Assembly: GCA_022559845.1 (NCBI GenBank)
Contig: CM040118.1
Span: forward strand, 160,414,331-160,478,330
Reading direction: 5' to 3'
Length of the DNA stretch: 64,000 bases
Source: Amorphophallus konjac
Lineage: Eukaryota; Streptophyta; Magnoliopsida; Alismatales; Araceae
Shown here: positions 46,389 to 58,244 of the stretch, one piece after another
Numbering within the stretch: the stretch's first letter is position 1
How the letters are laid out: the number at the start of each line of letters is the position of its first letter
Notes under the pieces: model-generated
Database searches by the model: none
Told to the model about the DNA's origin: nothing
The model's input: only the letters and a program-made list of their open reading frames with translations
Made by a program: the position numbers and the translations under genes

Positions 46389-46820
46389 GTAAGAGGCGCC
46401 CTTGACAAGGGTGCCAATTACCAGAACTCTGTAAGAAGCGCCCCAGTCAAGGGCGCCAATTGCATGAGAAATGACTGCATGTGCAGTCGTCAATTCTTTC
46501 AACCAAAATAAAAATTTTATGAGTCTAGTAAGAAACGCCCTCTTCTAGGGCGTTAATTTAAACAAAAATTATATAAATAATGGAGCCTGTAAGAGGCGCC
46601 CTGGCCTAGGGCGCCAATTACAGAGAGCCTGTAAGAGGCGCCCTTGTCCAGGGCGCCAATTACTTAAATGGGGGCCTAACCCCCAGTCGTTAATTCGTAT
46701 GCCTATATATATATATATTAAGAGCCTTATAAGAAACGCCCTGTCCAAGGGCGTTAATTTAAATATATATATATATATATTGGCAGGCCTGTAAGAGGCG
46801 CCCTGGTCTAGAGCGCCAAT
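46389..46820. repeat. Distal hairpin array, 5' LTR (nine units)
   Basis: Consensus GTAAGARGCGCCC, six or seven bases, GGGCGCCAATT. Units with arms GGCGCCC/GGGCGCC (for example 46595-46615) alternate with AACGCCC/GGGCGTT (46534-46554 and 46735-46755). Spacing is about 35-65 bp, with TA-rich spacers in places. Confidence 0.85.
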
Positions 46821-48112
46821 TCCACAAAGGCTGCTTAATGCCCGTTGGTCTGTTTAAAGTCAATCCAGGGCACTAAATGAATAATTAAAATTTCTGTCAA
46901 CCCATTTTAAATTTCAGTATCATTAATAAACATATATAAATGAAATTGTCAATTTATATATATAATTGGTCTCACAAGGTCAAGAAATGTTAAGGTATAT
47001 GCAAGATGAATATGTACATTAAGTAATCTTACAAGCTAATAAAAATAGATGAAAAAGGTTAATAAATATAGATGATATGAATGATGACAATCAAAATAAG
47101 CTAAAGAATTTAGCCAAATTGATATATATAAAGGAATTAAAGGATTAGTAAATCCTAGGGTACCAATCGGGTATACGGTTTTCCCATGTTTTCCTACGTA
47201 TAAATACTCCTTGAATTCCAGTCAAATTCCACCTTACAATTTCCTATTGGTCAAGCCTTGAAACTCTATATTGGCTATAAAATGAAAGTGGATGTCAAAA
47301 ACATGACTAAAAATACTGGCAAAAGGGCCCGGTCTGGTCCTGGGAGGAGCACCCGAAACCCATGGGAAAGATCTCTTGCTTGCCGGTGTCTTGCATTGCA
47401 CCGGGATACATGCTAGATTGAGACATTCCACCCCTCACGTGTTCTACTTGACTTGCTTGACTTGCGTGGCCCGAATGGGCATTACATGACTTGAATGATT
47501 ACTTGAATGAATTGATAAATATAGCCAATTCTTGTTATACATGATCTGGATTACATTGCTTACTATTGCTTAAATTCTTGATATGATCAGTTATCCCTTG
47601 TTTAATATTCTTACTGCTTATTGAAACTTAAATTCAGCTCTTATCGTCTTTTATAATTCCTTGATTATCTCTTGTCAGCATGCATAGGTTAATTGCATTA
47701 TTTCAATTGTAATTCATTTAAAGCCTGTTAGAATTTGAGACGTAAACCCTACTGAGCGACTCGCTCATCTAGTTGTTCTTCTAACCTTTCAGGTGAATTG
47801 GAGACCGGTCAGGACACCGATGGGGAAGAGACCGAGTGATGAGTGTAGTGATTATGTTATGTAATTTAGTGTGTTAAATAAATTTCAGGATGTATCAGTT
47901 GTAATTTCCAAGTTTAAATAAATGACTGTGTTGTAATTCAGTTGATTATTGTAATAATCATTAGTTCAAACTCATTTCGCCGTTAATAAATTAGATTTTG
48001 CGCACTCTATTGTAATTAGAAATTCATTTATAATCTAGCTTGCTTTGGTTATATATAAAGAACTGTCGCGCTGCGGGTAAGCTTCCGCACTCGGGACGTG
48101 ACAGCTCTTTCT

Positions 48113-48125
48113 TGGTATCAGAGCC
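48113..48125 (+). promoter_or_regulatory. Primer-binding site (tRNA-iMet type)
   Basis: TGGTATCAGAGCC nine bases after the 5' LTR. Confidence 0.93.
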
Positions 48126-48394
48126 TATGATTTAAAATTTTCCTAGGTAAAACACGTAATTAGCCCAACTAGAATTGCTTATCTAGGTAAACCCTAGAAA
48201 ATTTTAATAGGATAGAAAACTTTTAGGAAATGTATATATGTTCTAGGGAACGACTAAGGAAAAAAAAAATTTAGTTAGACCCTACCTGGTGAGATGGGTA
48301 GAAACACGGGTTAAGATTAATGCAATAAAAATCCCCTTAACCTTAAAGCCCTATGTCATTTATCTTAAAATTATTAAAATTCTTTTGTAGGAAA

Positions 48395-51300
48395 ATGGCC
48401 GCTGAAAGAGCACAATGGCGCGACATGCAGCGCAGTGTGCAAGGACTTACGGAGGCGCTACAGCAAGTGTCGCAAGGCGGTGCTCGTAATGCTCATCGTG
48501 GAGCCGGTGACCTTCACCGGGATTTTCGCAACATGAATCCACCCAGGTTTGCGGGCTCAGTGGACCCTGATGATGCCGAGCATTGGCTAAAGGAGACCGA
48601 GAGGATCTTTCGGGTGATGCAATGCACCGATGAAGAAAAGGTCTTATTGGCTACGTTTCAGTTGGAACAGGATGCACGAAGCTGGTGGGAGTCCGTGGAA
48701 GCCACACTGCCCGACGGTTATGTCACATGTACGGAATTTGTGGAGCACTTCAACAATAAATATTTCTCGGATCGGGTGTAGGAGAAGAAGGCCGCAGAGT
48801 TTGCCGCACTCAAGCAGTGGACCCGGAAGGTGGCCGAGTATGAGGCCCAATTCTCAAGGCTTTCCCGTTACGCACCTCACTTGGTGAGTACGGAGAAAAT
48901 GAAGGCGAGGAGATTCCTTAATGGGCTACGGCCCCAATATATTACTCAGCTTGCACCGATGGACATCCAAGTCTATTCGGAAATGGTTCGTCGTGCCCAG
49001 TTACTGGAGGACGCTACTGAATTTTCTGAAAAGATTCAGGGCAAGAACAAGAAAGAATATGTTACAAGTCCGGGAAACGGCAACCCACTCTTCAACAAGA
49101 AGCGGACTTTTAATGGAGGCGAGTCTTCCAAGGAGAAGAGGTTCCAGAAGAATCACAAACCATTCCTCGCTATCAACAACAAGCTTTCCTCTGGTGCTGC
49201 AGTTACAAAGGAAATTTGTAGATATTGTGAAAAAGCTGGTCACAAGACCGAGGATTGTTGGAGGAAATTGGGAGCGTGTCTCCGATGTGGTAGCCGGGAG
49301 CACCGAATTCCCGACTGTCCGTTGATGAAGGAGCAAGCCGACAAGGACGAGAAGCGTCCAATTAAAAGGCAAGGCCGTCTACAAGCTCTTCAAGGAACCG
49401 AATCTGTGGAAGGAGGAATCGTGGAAGGTACCTTGACTATCTGCTCTAAATCTGCTAGAGTTTTATTTGATACTGGGGCAACTCATTCATTTGTTTCCAA
49501 GAAATTTAATGCTTCATTCTCTAACGAACCGGAACGGTTAGATTTAATTATATCTACTCCCCTTGGGAACAAATCGGATATCATGCATCACTACCCGAGT
49601 TGTGAGGTCATGGTTCAAGACAAGAATTTACCGGCCGACCTGATATGCCTTGACATGGAATGTTATGATGTCATATTAGGAGCCGACTGGTTATCGACCT
49701 ACCAAGCAACGGTAGATTGTCGGCATGGCAAAATAGCTTTCAAAGATTATCCCGAGTTAGTTTTTAACAAATCTCGGGATAAAACCTTGCTTATCTCAGC
49801 TCTTCGAGCTAGTAAACTGGTAAAGAAAGGATGCATGGCTTTTCTGGCTTTTGTAACTACCACAGAAGTCCAGAAGGAGAAGATTGAAAACATCAGAGTA
49901 ATTCGGGATTTCCCCGATGTATTTCTAGATGAATTACCTGGTTTACCCCCAGAGAGGGAAGTGTCATTCACAATAGACATTGTTCCGGGGGCCGGCCCTG
50001 TTTCTAAAGCACCCTACAGGATGTCTCCTGCGGAACTGAAGGAGCTAAAGGAGCAATTGATGGACTTACTACAGAAAGGGTTTATTAGGCCGAGTACTTC
50101 CCCGTGGGGAGCGCCCGTGCTTTTTGTTAAAAAGAAAGATGGCACATTGAGATTATGCATTGATTATCGGCAGTTAAACAACCTTACTATCAAAAACAAG
50201 TATCCACTGCCGAGAATTGATGAGCGGTTCGACCAGTTATCAGGAGCAAAATATTTCTCCAAAATAGATCTTCGGTCGGGTTATCACCAACTGAGGATCA
50301 AGGAAGAGGATATTTACAAGACTGCATTTCGAAGCAGGTATGGGCATTACGAATTTACTGTTATGCCTTTTGGTCTAACCAATGCGCCTGCAGCCTTTAT
50401 GCAGCTAATGAACAGCATTTATCGGCCTTATTTGGACCAATTTATTGTGGTCTTTATTGATGATATACTGATCTACTCGAAGACTGAAGAAGATCATGAG
50501 GAACATCTTAAGAAGGCATTGCAAGTATTGCGGGACAATAAATTATATGCTAAATTCAGCAAATGCCAGTTCTGGCTGGAGGAAGTGTCCTTCTTAGGAC
50601 ATGTTATCTCTAAAGACGGAATTTCTGTTGATCCTGCAAAGGTCGAAGCCGTGCAAAACTGGGGACGACCGACGAATGCGACGGAGATTCGTAGCTTCTT
50701 GGGCTTAGCTGGTTATTACCGGCGTTTCATCAAGGACTTCTCCAAGATTGCTGTTCATCTCACCAGATTGACCCGCAAGGAAGTGCCTTATGAGTGGAGT
50801 GAAGACTGTGAAAGAAGCTTCGTAACTTTGAAAGAGTTACTGACCATTGCACCGGTCTTGTCACTTCCGATTGAAGGGGAGAAGTACGAGGTATATACCG
50901 ATGCATCTGGTATCGGCCTCGGATGTGTACTGATGTAGAATGGGAGAGTTATTGCATACTCGTCCCGGCAATTGAAGAAGCATGAAGGAAATTACCCTGT
51001 GCATGATTTAGAGTTAGCCGCGGTAGTATTGGCTTTGAAGATATGGAGGCACTATCTCTATGGAGAACAATTTACGGTCTACTCCGATCATAAAAGCCTC
51101 AAATACTTATTCTCTCAGCAGGAGCTGAACATGCGGCAACGACGTTGGCTCGAGTACCTTAAGGATTTCGACTTCACTATACAATATCATCCTGGTAAGG
51201 GTAATTCCGTAGCAGATGCCCTTAGTCGAAAGCCGAGAGTTCTAATAGCCAACTGTATGGTTCAGGAATGGAAATTGCTGGAAAAATTTTCTGAACTCGA

Positions 51301-52780
51301 CATCAACATAAGCAAGAATGACGGGTGTATTACTCTATCCCACTTACATGTACACCCGGATTTGCTAACTGGAATCAAAAGGTTACAAGAAGAAGACCCA
51401 CTGTTGGTAGAAATCAAAGAAAAACTGGACGAGAAGACCGACTTTAAGTTGGCACCTGATGGTAGAATCTTATTCCATGAAAGGACATGTGTGCCCGACA
51501 GTCCTGAACTGAAGAAGGAGATTCTAGAAGAAGCCCATCGATCGAGATACACGATACACCCGGGAACCACTAAAATGTACCAAGATGTAAAAAGGACCTT
51601 TTGGTGGCCCAACATGAAAAGGGAAATAGCGGACTTCGTGTCTCGCTGTTTAACTTGCCAGTAGGTGAAAGCCGAACACCAGAAGCCAGCAGGGAGACTG
51701 CATCCACTGGATATTCCCAAGTGGAAATGGGAGGATATCGGCATGGATTTCATCATGGGTTTGCCCAAGTCGAGAAGCGGATATGATGGAATATGGGTAA
51801 TCATCGATCGCCTTACTAAATCGGCTCATTTCTTGCCTATCAAGAGTCGATGGTCGATTGATATTCTTGCCGCTTTGTATATTAAGGAAGTTACCAGATT
51901 ACATGGGATTCCGGTGTCCATGATATCTGACCGAGACCCTCGCTTCACTTCTCATTTCTGGAAGGGTCTACAACGCTCTCTGGGAACGAAGCTTAACTTC
52001 AGTACTGCCTTTCATCCCCAGACGGATGGTCAGACAGAAAGGACCAATCAGGTTGTTGAAGACATGTTGCGAGCATGCACTATAGATTTCGGCGGAAGTT
52101 GGCCTGATCACTTACCATTAGCCGAATTTGCTTACAACAATAGCTACCAAGCCAGTATCCAAATGGCACCTTTTGAGGCACTCTATGGCAGAAGCTGTAG
52201 ATCTCCAGTATGCTGGGAGGAGGTCGGTGAAAGACAACTCCTAGGTCCTGAAATGGTAAGAGATTCAACTGAGAAGATTACTCTTATCAGAGAAAGACTT
52301 AAGGTAGCTCAGTGCAGGCAAAAGTCTTATGCTGACAGCAGAAGGAGAGACCTGGAATTTCAAATTGGTGATCATGTATTCCTCAAGGTATTTCCCAGTC
52401 GAGGCATCAGGAGATTTGGTGTCAAAGGAAAACTTACACCAAGATTCATCGGTCCATTTGAGGTGTTGGAAAGAGTGGGCGAGGTGGCCTATCGTATTGC
52501 TCTGCCTCCTCAACTCTCGGAAATACACAACGTATTTCATGTTTCTATGCTGAAGAAATACGTGCATGATCCTTCTCACATCATCAACCACGCCAGTTTG
52601 GTGATTCAAAAGGATCTCACATATGAGCAAAGACCGATGCGTATCCTCGATCGAGAAGTCCGAGTTCTAAGGAGCAAGACGATCCCTATGCTAAAAATTC
52701 AATGGAATCGATGCTCCGAGCAGGAAGCAACTTGGGAGACCGAGGAGTCTATAAAGAAAAGATATCCAGAGCTATTTTAA
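48395..52780 (+). pseudogene. Tekay-like gag-pol polyprotein with three TAG codons
   Basis: One frame of 1462 codons, with no frameshift. Start chosen at MAAERAQW (48395); an in-frame ATG at 48353 lies in the leader. Gag has PPRFAGSVDPDDAEHWL and two CCHC knuckles ([28 protein letters not shown], 49217-49320). Protease has FDTGATHS, then ILGADWL. RT has [24 protein letters not shown] and FIDDIL. RNase H has YTDASG, then YSDHKSL and VADALSRK. Integrase has HPGTT, CLTC, MDFIMGLP, ISDRDPRF and HPQTDGQTERTN. A chromodomain-like C-terminus precedes TAA 52778-52780. TAG codons lie at 48779, 50936 and 51662; the last two fall where relatives carry Gln (VLMQ, CQQVK). Confidence 0.93.
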
Positions 52781-52864
52781 ATTGTAAGTACTCTATACGC
52801 TCTGCTTTTCTTTTGCATAATAGAACCACCCTCATGCAGTTGAATTTGGGGACCAAATTCTTTT

Positions 52865-52877
52865 AAGTAGGGGAGGG
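52865..52877 (+). promoter_or_regulatory. Polypurine tract
   Basis: AAGTAGGGGAGGG directly before the 3' LTR; primer for plus-strand synthesis in this family. Confidence 0.85.
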
Positions 52878-53333
52878 TGTAACACCCGTAAATTTTAATT
52901 AGAATAATAATATAATAATAATAATTTTTACAAAAAAAAAATTCTTTTTATTTACCAATAATATTTAACTAATAAATATCACATGTCAAGTTATATTATT
53001 TTCACAAATTATTGAATTATAATTATTAATTTCAAATAAATAAAATAAATAAATAAATAAAAATAAAAATAATAGTTCTCTCACTTTTGGAAGAAAGGGG
53101 GCTATAAAATATATATAGAAAAGTTATTTTGGAATAATAAAAATTATAAATAATATATTTTCCATAATTATAAATTATAAATGAAACCTAGAGTACTAAG
53201 GTATCATACAGAAGAAGTATTAACTTACCAAGGAAAATCATCTAACATATTGGTTCATAACTTGCCTTTCACCCCGGTGACCAAGGTTCAAAACCCACGA
53301 CCAACATTTTTACTTTATTGTAAAAAAACAAAA

Positions 53334-53700
53334 AAAACGCCCAACCTTAGGGCGTTAATTCAATGAGAAACGTCCAAACATTATGTCGTCAAATGACCAT
53401 TTGAGATGCGACTTGGAGTAAGGCATTAATTATTTTGATTTCTATAAAGGACTTAAAAGATGACTTAAGCTAAGGCTTTATTTAAAACGTGACTTAACCT
53501 AAGGCTTTAATTTGATAAAACGTGACTTAACCTAAGGCTTTAATTTGCAAAAACACGCCTTCTACCAAGGCGTTAATTATTTTGATTTCTATAAAGGACT
53601 TAAAAGATGACTTAAGCTAAGGCTTTATTTAAAACGTGACTTAACCTAAGGCTTTAATTTTCAAAAACACGCCTTCTACTAAGGCGTTAATTATTTTGAT
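53334..53700. repeat. Proximal hairpin array, 3' LTR
   Basis: Copy of 45136-45500. One unit reads CGCCTTCTACCAAGGCG, where the 5' LTR has CTACTAATAGGCG. Confidence 0.75.
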
Positions 53701-54585
53701 CCCCCAACCGACAGCCCCTCTGGCATGCGTTGGCAGGGTACCAGATCCATTTTTTTGGGATCTTGCCCCCCTATCCTGTCGAACTAATCAGCATGGGGTT
53801 GTTTTATATCCCCTTCCTAGCTACTAGAGTCCTACGGTGACTCTAGTATTTGCAGAGGGCTGCTGCTGGTCTTGCTGCTGCTGCTGCCCGGTGTGCTGTT
53901 GCTTGCAGAGGAGGAATCCTTCTGCTACCCACTTCTTCTTCCTTTAAGGTAGGTGGTCTCATCTTTTAACTAAACCCTATAGGCTAATTAACAAATCTAG
54001 TTAAGTTAGGGAATTAAATGCCATATCCATGTGTTTACCATTTTCATTTATAACCCTTGGGGTTTACACTATGATGATCTGTTATCTATTTAAGTATAGG
54101 GCAAATACATGCAGTTTAATTTAAGTAATTAATATGTTAAATAGGTAATCATGCTAGTAATCATTATATTGTGAGTCAAATTAGAGAACCTGTTAGTTTA
54201 ATTAAGAAAAACTGTTAGTTAATTGAAGAGCATGTTAGTTAATTAAGAGACTATTAGAAGGGCATGTTAATTAATTAAAGGGCCTATTAGTTAAATTGAA
54301 GATTTGATGGTTAACTTACATGACATTAGTATCATATTAAAGGATCAGATTGTTTAAGTAGAAGATCTTGCTAGATTACATGTTTAATTAGACCCTCTGT
54401 TAGCTAAATTACACACTTTCAGTAAAGATGTTAGTTAATTAGTGTCATTAAACTCTTAATTAGCTAGAGCCATCCGTTATAATTAAACTGGAAATCAGTC
54501 GGAATCAGGTATAGATGTTAATTAGTGAAAAATCCCAAATTATGAACCCTTAGATAACTCTCAGACGGAAGGAAATTAGCCTCAG

Positions 54586-55060
54586 GTAAGAGGCGCCCTT
54601 GACAAGGGCGCCAATTACCAGAACTCTGTAAGAAGCGCCCCAGTCAAGGGCGCCAATTGCATGAGAAATGACTGCATGTGCAGTCGTCAATTCTTTCAAC
54701 CAAAATAAAAATTTTATGAGTCTAGTAAGAAACGCCCTCTTCTAGGGCGTTAATTTAAACAAAAATTATATAAATAATGGAGCCTATAAGAGGCGCCCTG
54801 GCCTAGGGCGCCAATTACAGAGAGCCTGTAAGAGGCGCCCTTGTCAAAGGCGCCAATTACTTAAATGGGGGCCTAACCCCCAGTCGTTAATTCGTATGCC
54901 TATATATATATATATTAAGAGCCTTATAAGAAACGCCCTGTCCAAGGGCGTTAATTTAAAAAATATATATATATATTGGCAGGCATGTAAGAGGCGCCCC
55001 TGACCAGGGCGCCACTTACAGAGGCCCCTGAAAGAGGCGCCCTAGTCTAGGGCGCCAATT
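54586..55060. repeat. Distal hairpin array, 3' LTR (ten units)
   Basis: Copy of 46389-46820 with one more unit (GAGGCGCCCCTGACCAGGGC onward, 54991-55020). Some arms are repaired relative to the 5' LTR (GGGCGCC for GGGTGCC in unit 1; CTAGGGCGCC for CTAGAGCGCC in the last), and one is worse (AAAGGCGCC in unit 6). Confidence 0.85.
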
Positions 55061-56333
55061 CCACAAAGGCTGCTTAATGCCCGTTGGTCTGTTTAAAGTC
55101 AATCCAGAGCACTAAATGAATAATTAAAATTCCTGTCCACCCATTTTAAATTTCAGTATCATTAATAAATATATATAAATGAAATTGTCAATTTATATAT
55201 ATAATTAGTCTCACAAGGTCAAGAAATGTTAAGGTATATGCAAGATGAATACGTACATTAAGTAATCTTACAAGCTAATAAAAATAGATGAGAAAGGTTA
55301 ATAAATATAGATGATATGAATGATGACAATCAAAATAAGCTAAAGAATTTAGCCAAATTGATATATATAAAGGAATTAAAGGATTAGTAAATCCTAGGGT
55401 ACCAATCGGGTATACGGTTTTCCCATGTTTTCCTACGTATAAATACTCCTTGAATTCCAGTCAAATTCCACCTTACAATTTCCTACTGGTCAAGCCTTGA
55501 AACTCTATATTGGCTATAAAATGAAAGTGGATGTCAAAAACATGACTAAAAATGCTGGCAAAAGGGCCCGGTCTGGTCCTGGGAGGAGCACCCGAAACCC
55601 ATGGGAAAGATCTCTTGCTTGCCGGTGTCTTGCATTGCACCGGGATACATGCTAGATTGAGACATTCCACCCCTCACGTGTTCTACTTGACTTGCGTGGC
55701 CCGAATGGGCATTACATGACTTGAATGATTACTTGAATGAATTGATAAATATAGCCAATTCTTGTTATACATGATCTGGATTACATTGCTTACTATTGCT
55801 TAAATTCTTGATATGATCAGTTATCCCTTGTTTAATATTCTTACTGCTTATTGAAACTTAAATTCAGCTCTTATCGTCTTTTATAATTCCTTGATTATCT
55901 CTTGTCAGCATGCATAGGTTAATTGCATTATTTCAATTGTAATTCATTTAAAGCCTGTTAGAATTTAAGACGTAAACCCTACTGAGCGACTCGCTCATCT
56001 AGTTGTTCTTCTAACCTTTCAGGTGAATTGGAGACCGGTCAGGACACCGATGGGGAAGAGACCGAGTGATGAGTGTAGTGATTATGTTATGTAATTTAGT
56101 GTGTTAAATAAATTTCAGGATGTATCAGTTGTAATTTCCAAGTTTAAATAAATGACTGTGTTGTAATTCAGTTGATTATTGTAATAATCATTAGTTCAAA
56201 CTCATTTCGCCATTAATAAATTAGATTTTGCACACTCTATTGTAATTAGAAATTCATTTATAATCTAGCTTGCTTTGGTTATATATAAAGAACTGTCGCG
56301 CCGCGGGTAAGCTTTCGCACTCGGGACGTGACA

Positions 56334-56338
56334 TATGA
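56334..56338. repeat. TSD TATGA, right copy
   Basis: Matches 44675-44679. Confidence 0.9.
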
Positions 56339-56571
56339 GGTGCGAACCACCGTTGGGGAAACATCCCCGCAGTAAGACATCTCCTCCCTGCTAGGTGTCC
56401 TTGCTAATACACAGCTCAATCCCGAGCAGGTCCGAGCCTTTCAGACCATCCTAAAACGGAAATCTATTGCTTCTACTCCCCAAGACCCAACACCATATTC
56501 TGCCTACTCAAGAGCCTGCATAGGCGATGCCTTACTCCTTCCCTCTTGGGCAGGCAAGTCTGTAACCTCCC
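56339..56571 (+). pseudogene. W gag, second fragment
   Basis: Continues the frame from 44679. TAA at 56373-56375 interrupts it, after which LLGVLANTQLNPEQVRAFQ and further soluble, gag-like residues follow. It stops at 56571 where the minus-strand LTR E begins. Confidence 0.5.
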
Positions 56572-58244
56572 TGATGCGGGACGAGATCACGGACACGACT
56601 CAAATGAGGAATGCAGTCCTCGGACTCTAGGTGAGCTCGTGATTGTCCCTTAACGAGGGAAGCGTCGGACGTGCACGGCTGAGAAACCGGCAAGAGCTAG
56701 GGTGGTCAATTCTCTTTTGTGCCCGGATCGGGTCACGGGACGATCACGCTCTCTCTCTCCCAGCAGCGGTGAAATAAATATTACGAGCGAACGGCCCTAC
56801 ACATGCTCTCTAGCAGCGGCATATAAAGCATATAAGAAAATAAGCGAAATGCCGAGTGTAAGAGCGAATACGATACCTCCACGCTCTTGGCATGGGGAAG
56901 ACGGACCCGGCCGAACTCGTACTCCCGGGACGGTTAACACACAAATGTTACAGCAAGAAATCACTGCCCACTCCACGTAGGGAGGTAAAGGGCTACACAA
57001 ATGGGCCCGGGAGGACCTATTCCGGGTTGACGGGCGGCTTCACGCGTAGCTTCGGCCGCACCCGTACTCGCGACCGTGGGGCCCACGTGCTGTCCGGAGG
57101 GGCCGTGTGGGACCCGGTGGCACCGCTGTAGTGGGGACACTTGGGGAAGCGCTCCCAGTGATGGCGGAACGCTGGTTCGCCGGCTGGAGGCCGGGCGGCT
57201 CCGATCGGCACCGGTCGGAATAACCGGCCACGGATCTGCCGGTTCTATTTTCAGGCGCGCGCTCCGGTGAGAATGGACGCTGCGATCAGCCCCGATGTCG
57301 GATCGACACGAAACTGGTGCCGTTAAAAAGCTGCTTCGAAGGGATTCAACCCTATGAGATTACATAAAAATAAACAGCTCTGTACTTCTTGTTGGCGAAT
57401 TTTGATAGCTGCTGTTGTACAGTGCCCGAATTCTCAGATCAACAGGGAACTTGTCTGAGAACTGGCGCTGACTAATAGGTAGACCTCCGATTCAGAAGTT
57501 GTGTTCTTCATCAAAGTTATAGGAAATTGAACGAGGAAGACGGCAATATTTTTTATGACAGGTTTGGAGGTGGCTATGAATTGTTATTATTTGTATACTA
57601 GCCGTGAGTCGGATCTGGAAACTGGCTGACAGCACTGTAGATGGCTCTGAAAATGAATTTTGAAAAATGGATGGATGGCTGATCAAAAATCAGGAAAATT
57701 CATGGAGTGAGGGGACGGTGGACGGAACTCCCAGTAAAATTGGGAGGGTTCGGAAAAATCAACAAGATGGTCGGAGTGGGGGATTACAGGGGTGTTGTCA
57801 CACAGATCTAAAACTGGACAGAATTGGGAAACAGAGACACACGAAATTTGAAAAATAGTAAATGATAAAATTTGGATGGGATTTTTTTTGTGGTGGTGGG
57901 GATTGAAGATAGAAACACACCATAAAATTTTCAGATCAAGAAGAGCTCGGGGAAGACTACAGGATTTCGTGGAATGGGCTATTGTTGGCTGAAGACAGAA
58001 CTTCGACGATGGCTCGATGGCGGTCCGATGGCGGCACGAACGGCGGCGGCGGCGACACAGATCACAACCAGAGATTGAGGGGAGGGGATAGAGATGAAAC
58101 CACTATAGAATTGGGGGTTGGAGGAGATGAAACCAGGGGGAGGGAGCTGGGGTCGCAAGAAGCCTTCTTGGCAATCAACAATTTTTCTAACTTTCATTAA
58201 TTTCCACATGAAAATATAACCTTTTATATGCTAGGTATCAAATC
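56572..58244 (-). mobile_element. Chromovirus LTR E, minus strand, interrupted
   Basis: On the minus strand it ends ...CCCGCATCA at 56572, and it is homologous over its length to LTR D (58245-60003 in the same order). It breaks off at 58244, at the point matching about 60003 in LTR D, because element D is inserted there. The rest of E should lie beyond 64000. GC-rich part at about 57000-57260. CTCCC (56567-56571) is the candidate outer duplication. Confidence 0.7.
58240..58244. repeat. Candidate TSD AAATC of element D
   Basis: Five bases directly left of element D. The second copy would lie outside the window. Confidence 0.4.

Larger units (their letters stand above)
44680..48103 (+). repeat. 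5' LTR of the Tekay-like element
   Basis: 3424 bp, TGTAACACCCG to GGGACGTGACA. Two hairpin arrays, a CTG-repeat patch at about 45660-45705 and TATAAATA at 47199-47206. A second possible TATA (TTTATATCCCC) is near 45606. Confidence 0.93.
44680..56333 (+). mobile_element. Tekay/Del-like chromovirus, structurally complete
   Basis: 11.65 kb with LTRs 44680-48103 and 52878-56333, primer-binding site, one gag-pol frame, polypurine tract and TATGA duplication. The LTRs are very similar by eye, with scattered substitutions and a few indels, so this is among the youngest insertions here. Very long LTRs, the gag type (WWESVEATLPDGY) and a C-terminal chromodomain-type end (RILDREVRVLR, then EQEATWETEE) fit the Tekay/Del lineage. 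It is silent as sequenced because of three in-frame TAG codons. Confidence 0.92.
52878..56333 (+). repeat. 3' LTR of the Tekay-like element
   Basis: 3456 bp. Differs from the 5' LTR by scattered substitutions, one extra hairpin unit near 54987-55020 and loss of nine bases in a CTTGACTTG repeat near 55685. TATAAATA at 55439-55446. Confidence 0.93.

Noticed and set aside
46389..46820. CRISPR-like array
   Set aside because: Units are short hairpins with similar spacers inside a plant LTR. Spacers are not unique sequences of uniform length and no cas genes occur.
48395..52780. UAG read as glutamine (recoding)
   Set aside because: Plant nuclear genes use the standard code, and other elements here have TGA, TAA and frameshifts as well. 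CHG deamination is simpler.
57000..57260. Possible rDNA-like GC-rich segment
   Set aside because: It aligns in order with LTR D (58245-60003) and contains no rRNA signature.
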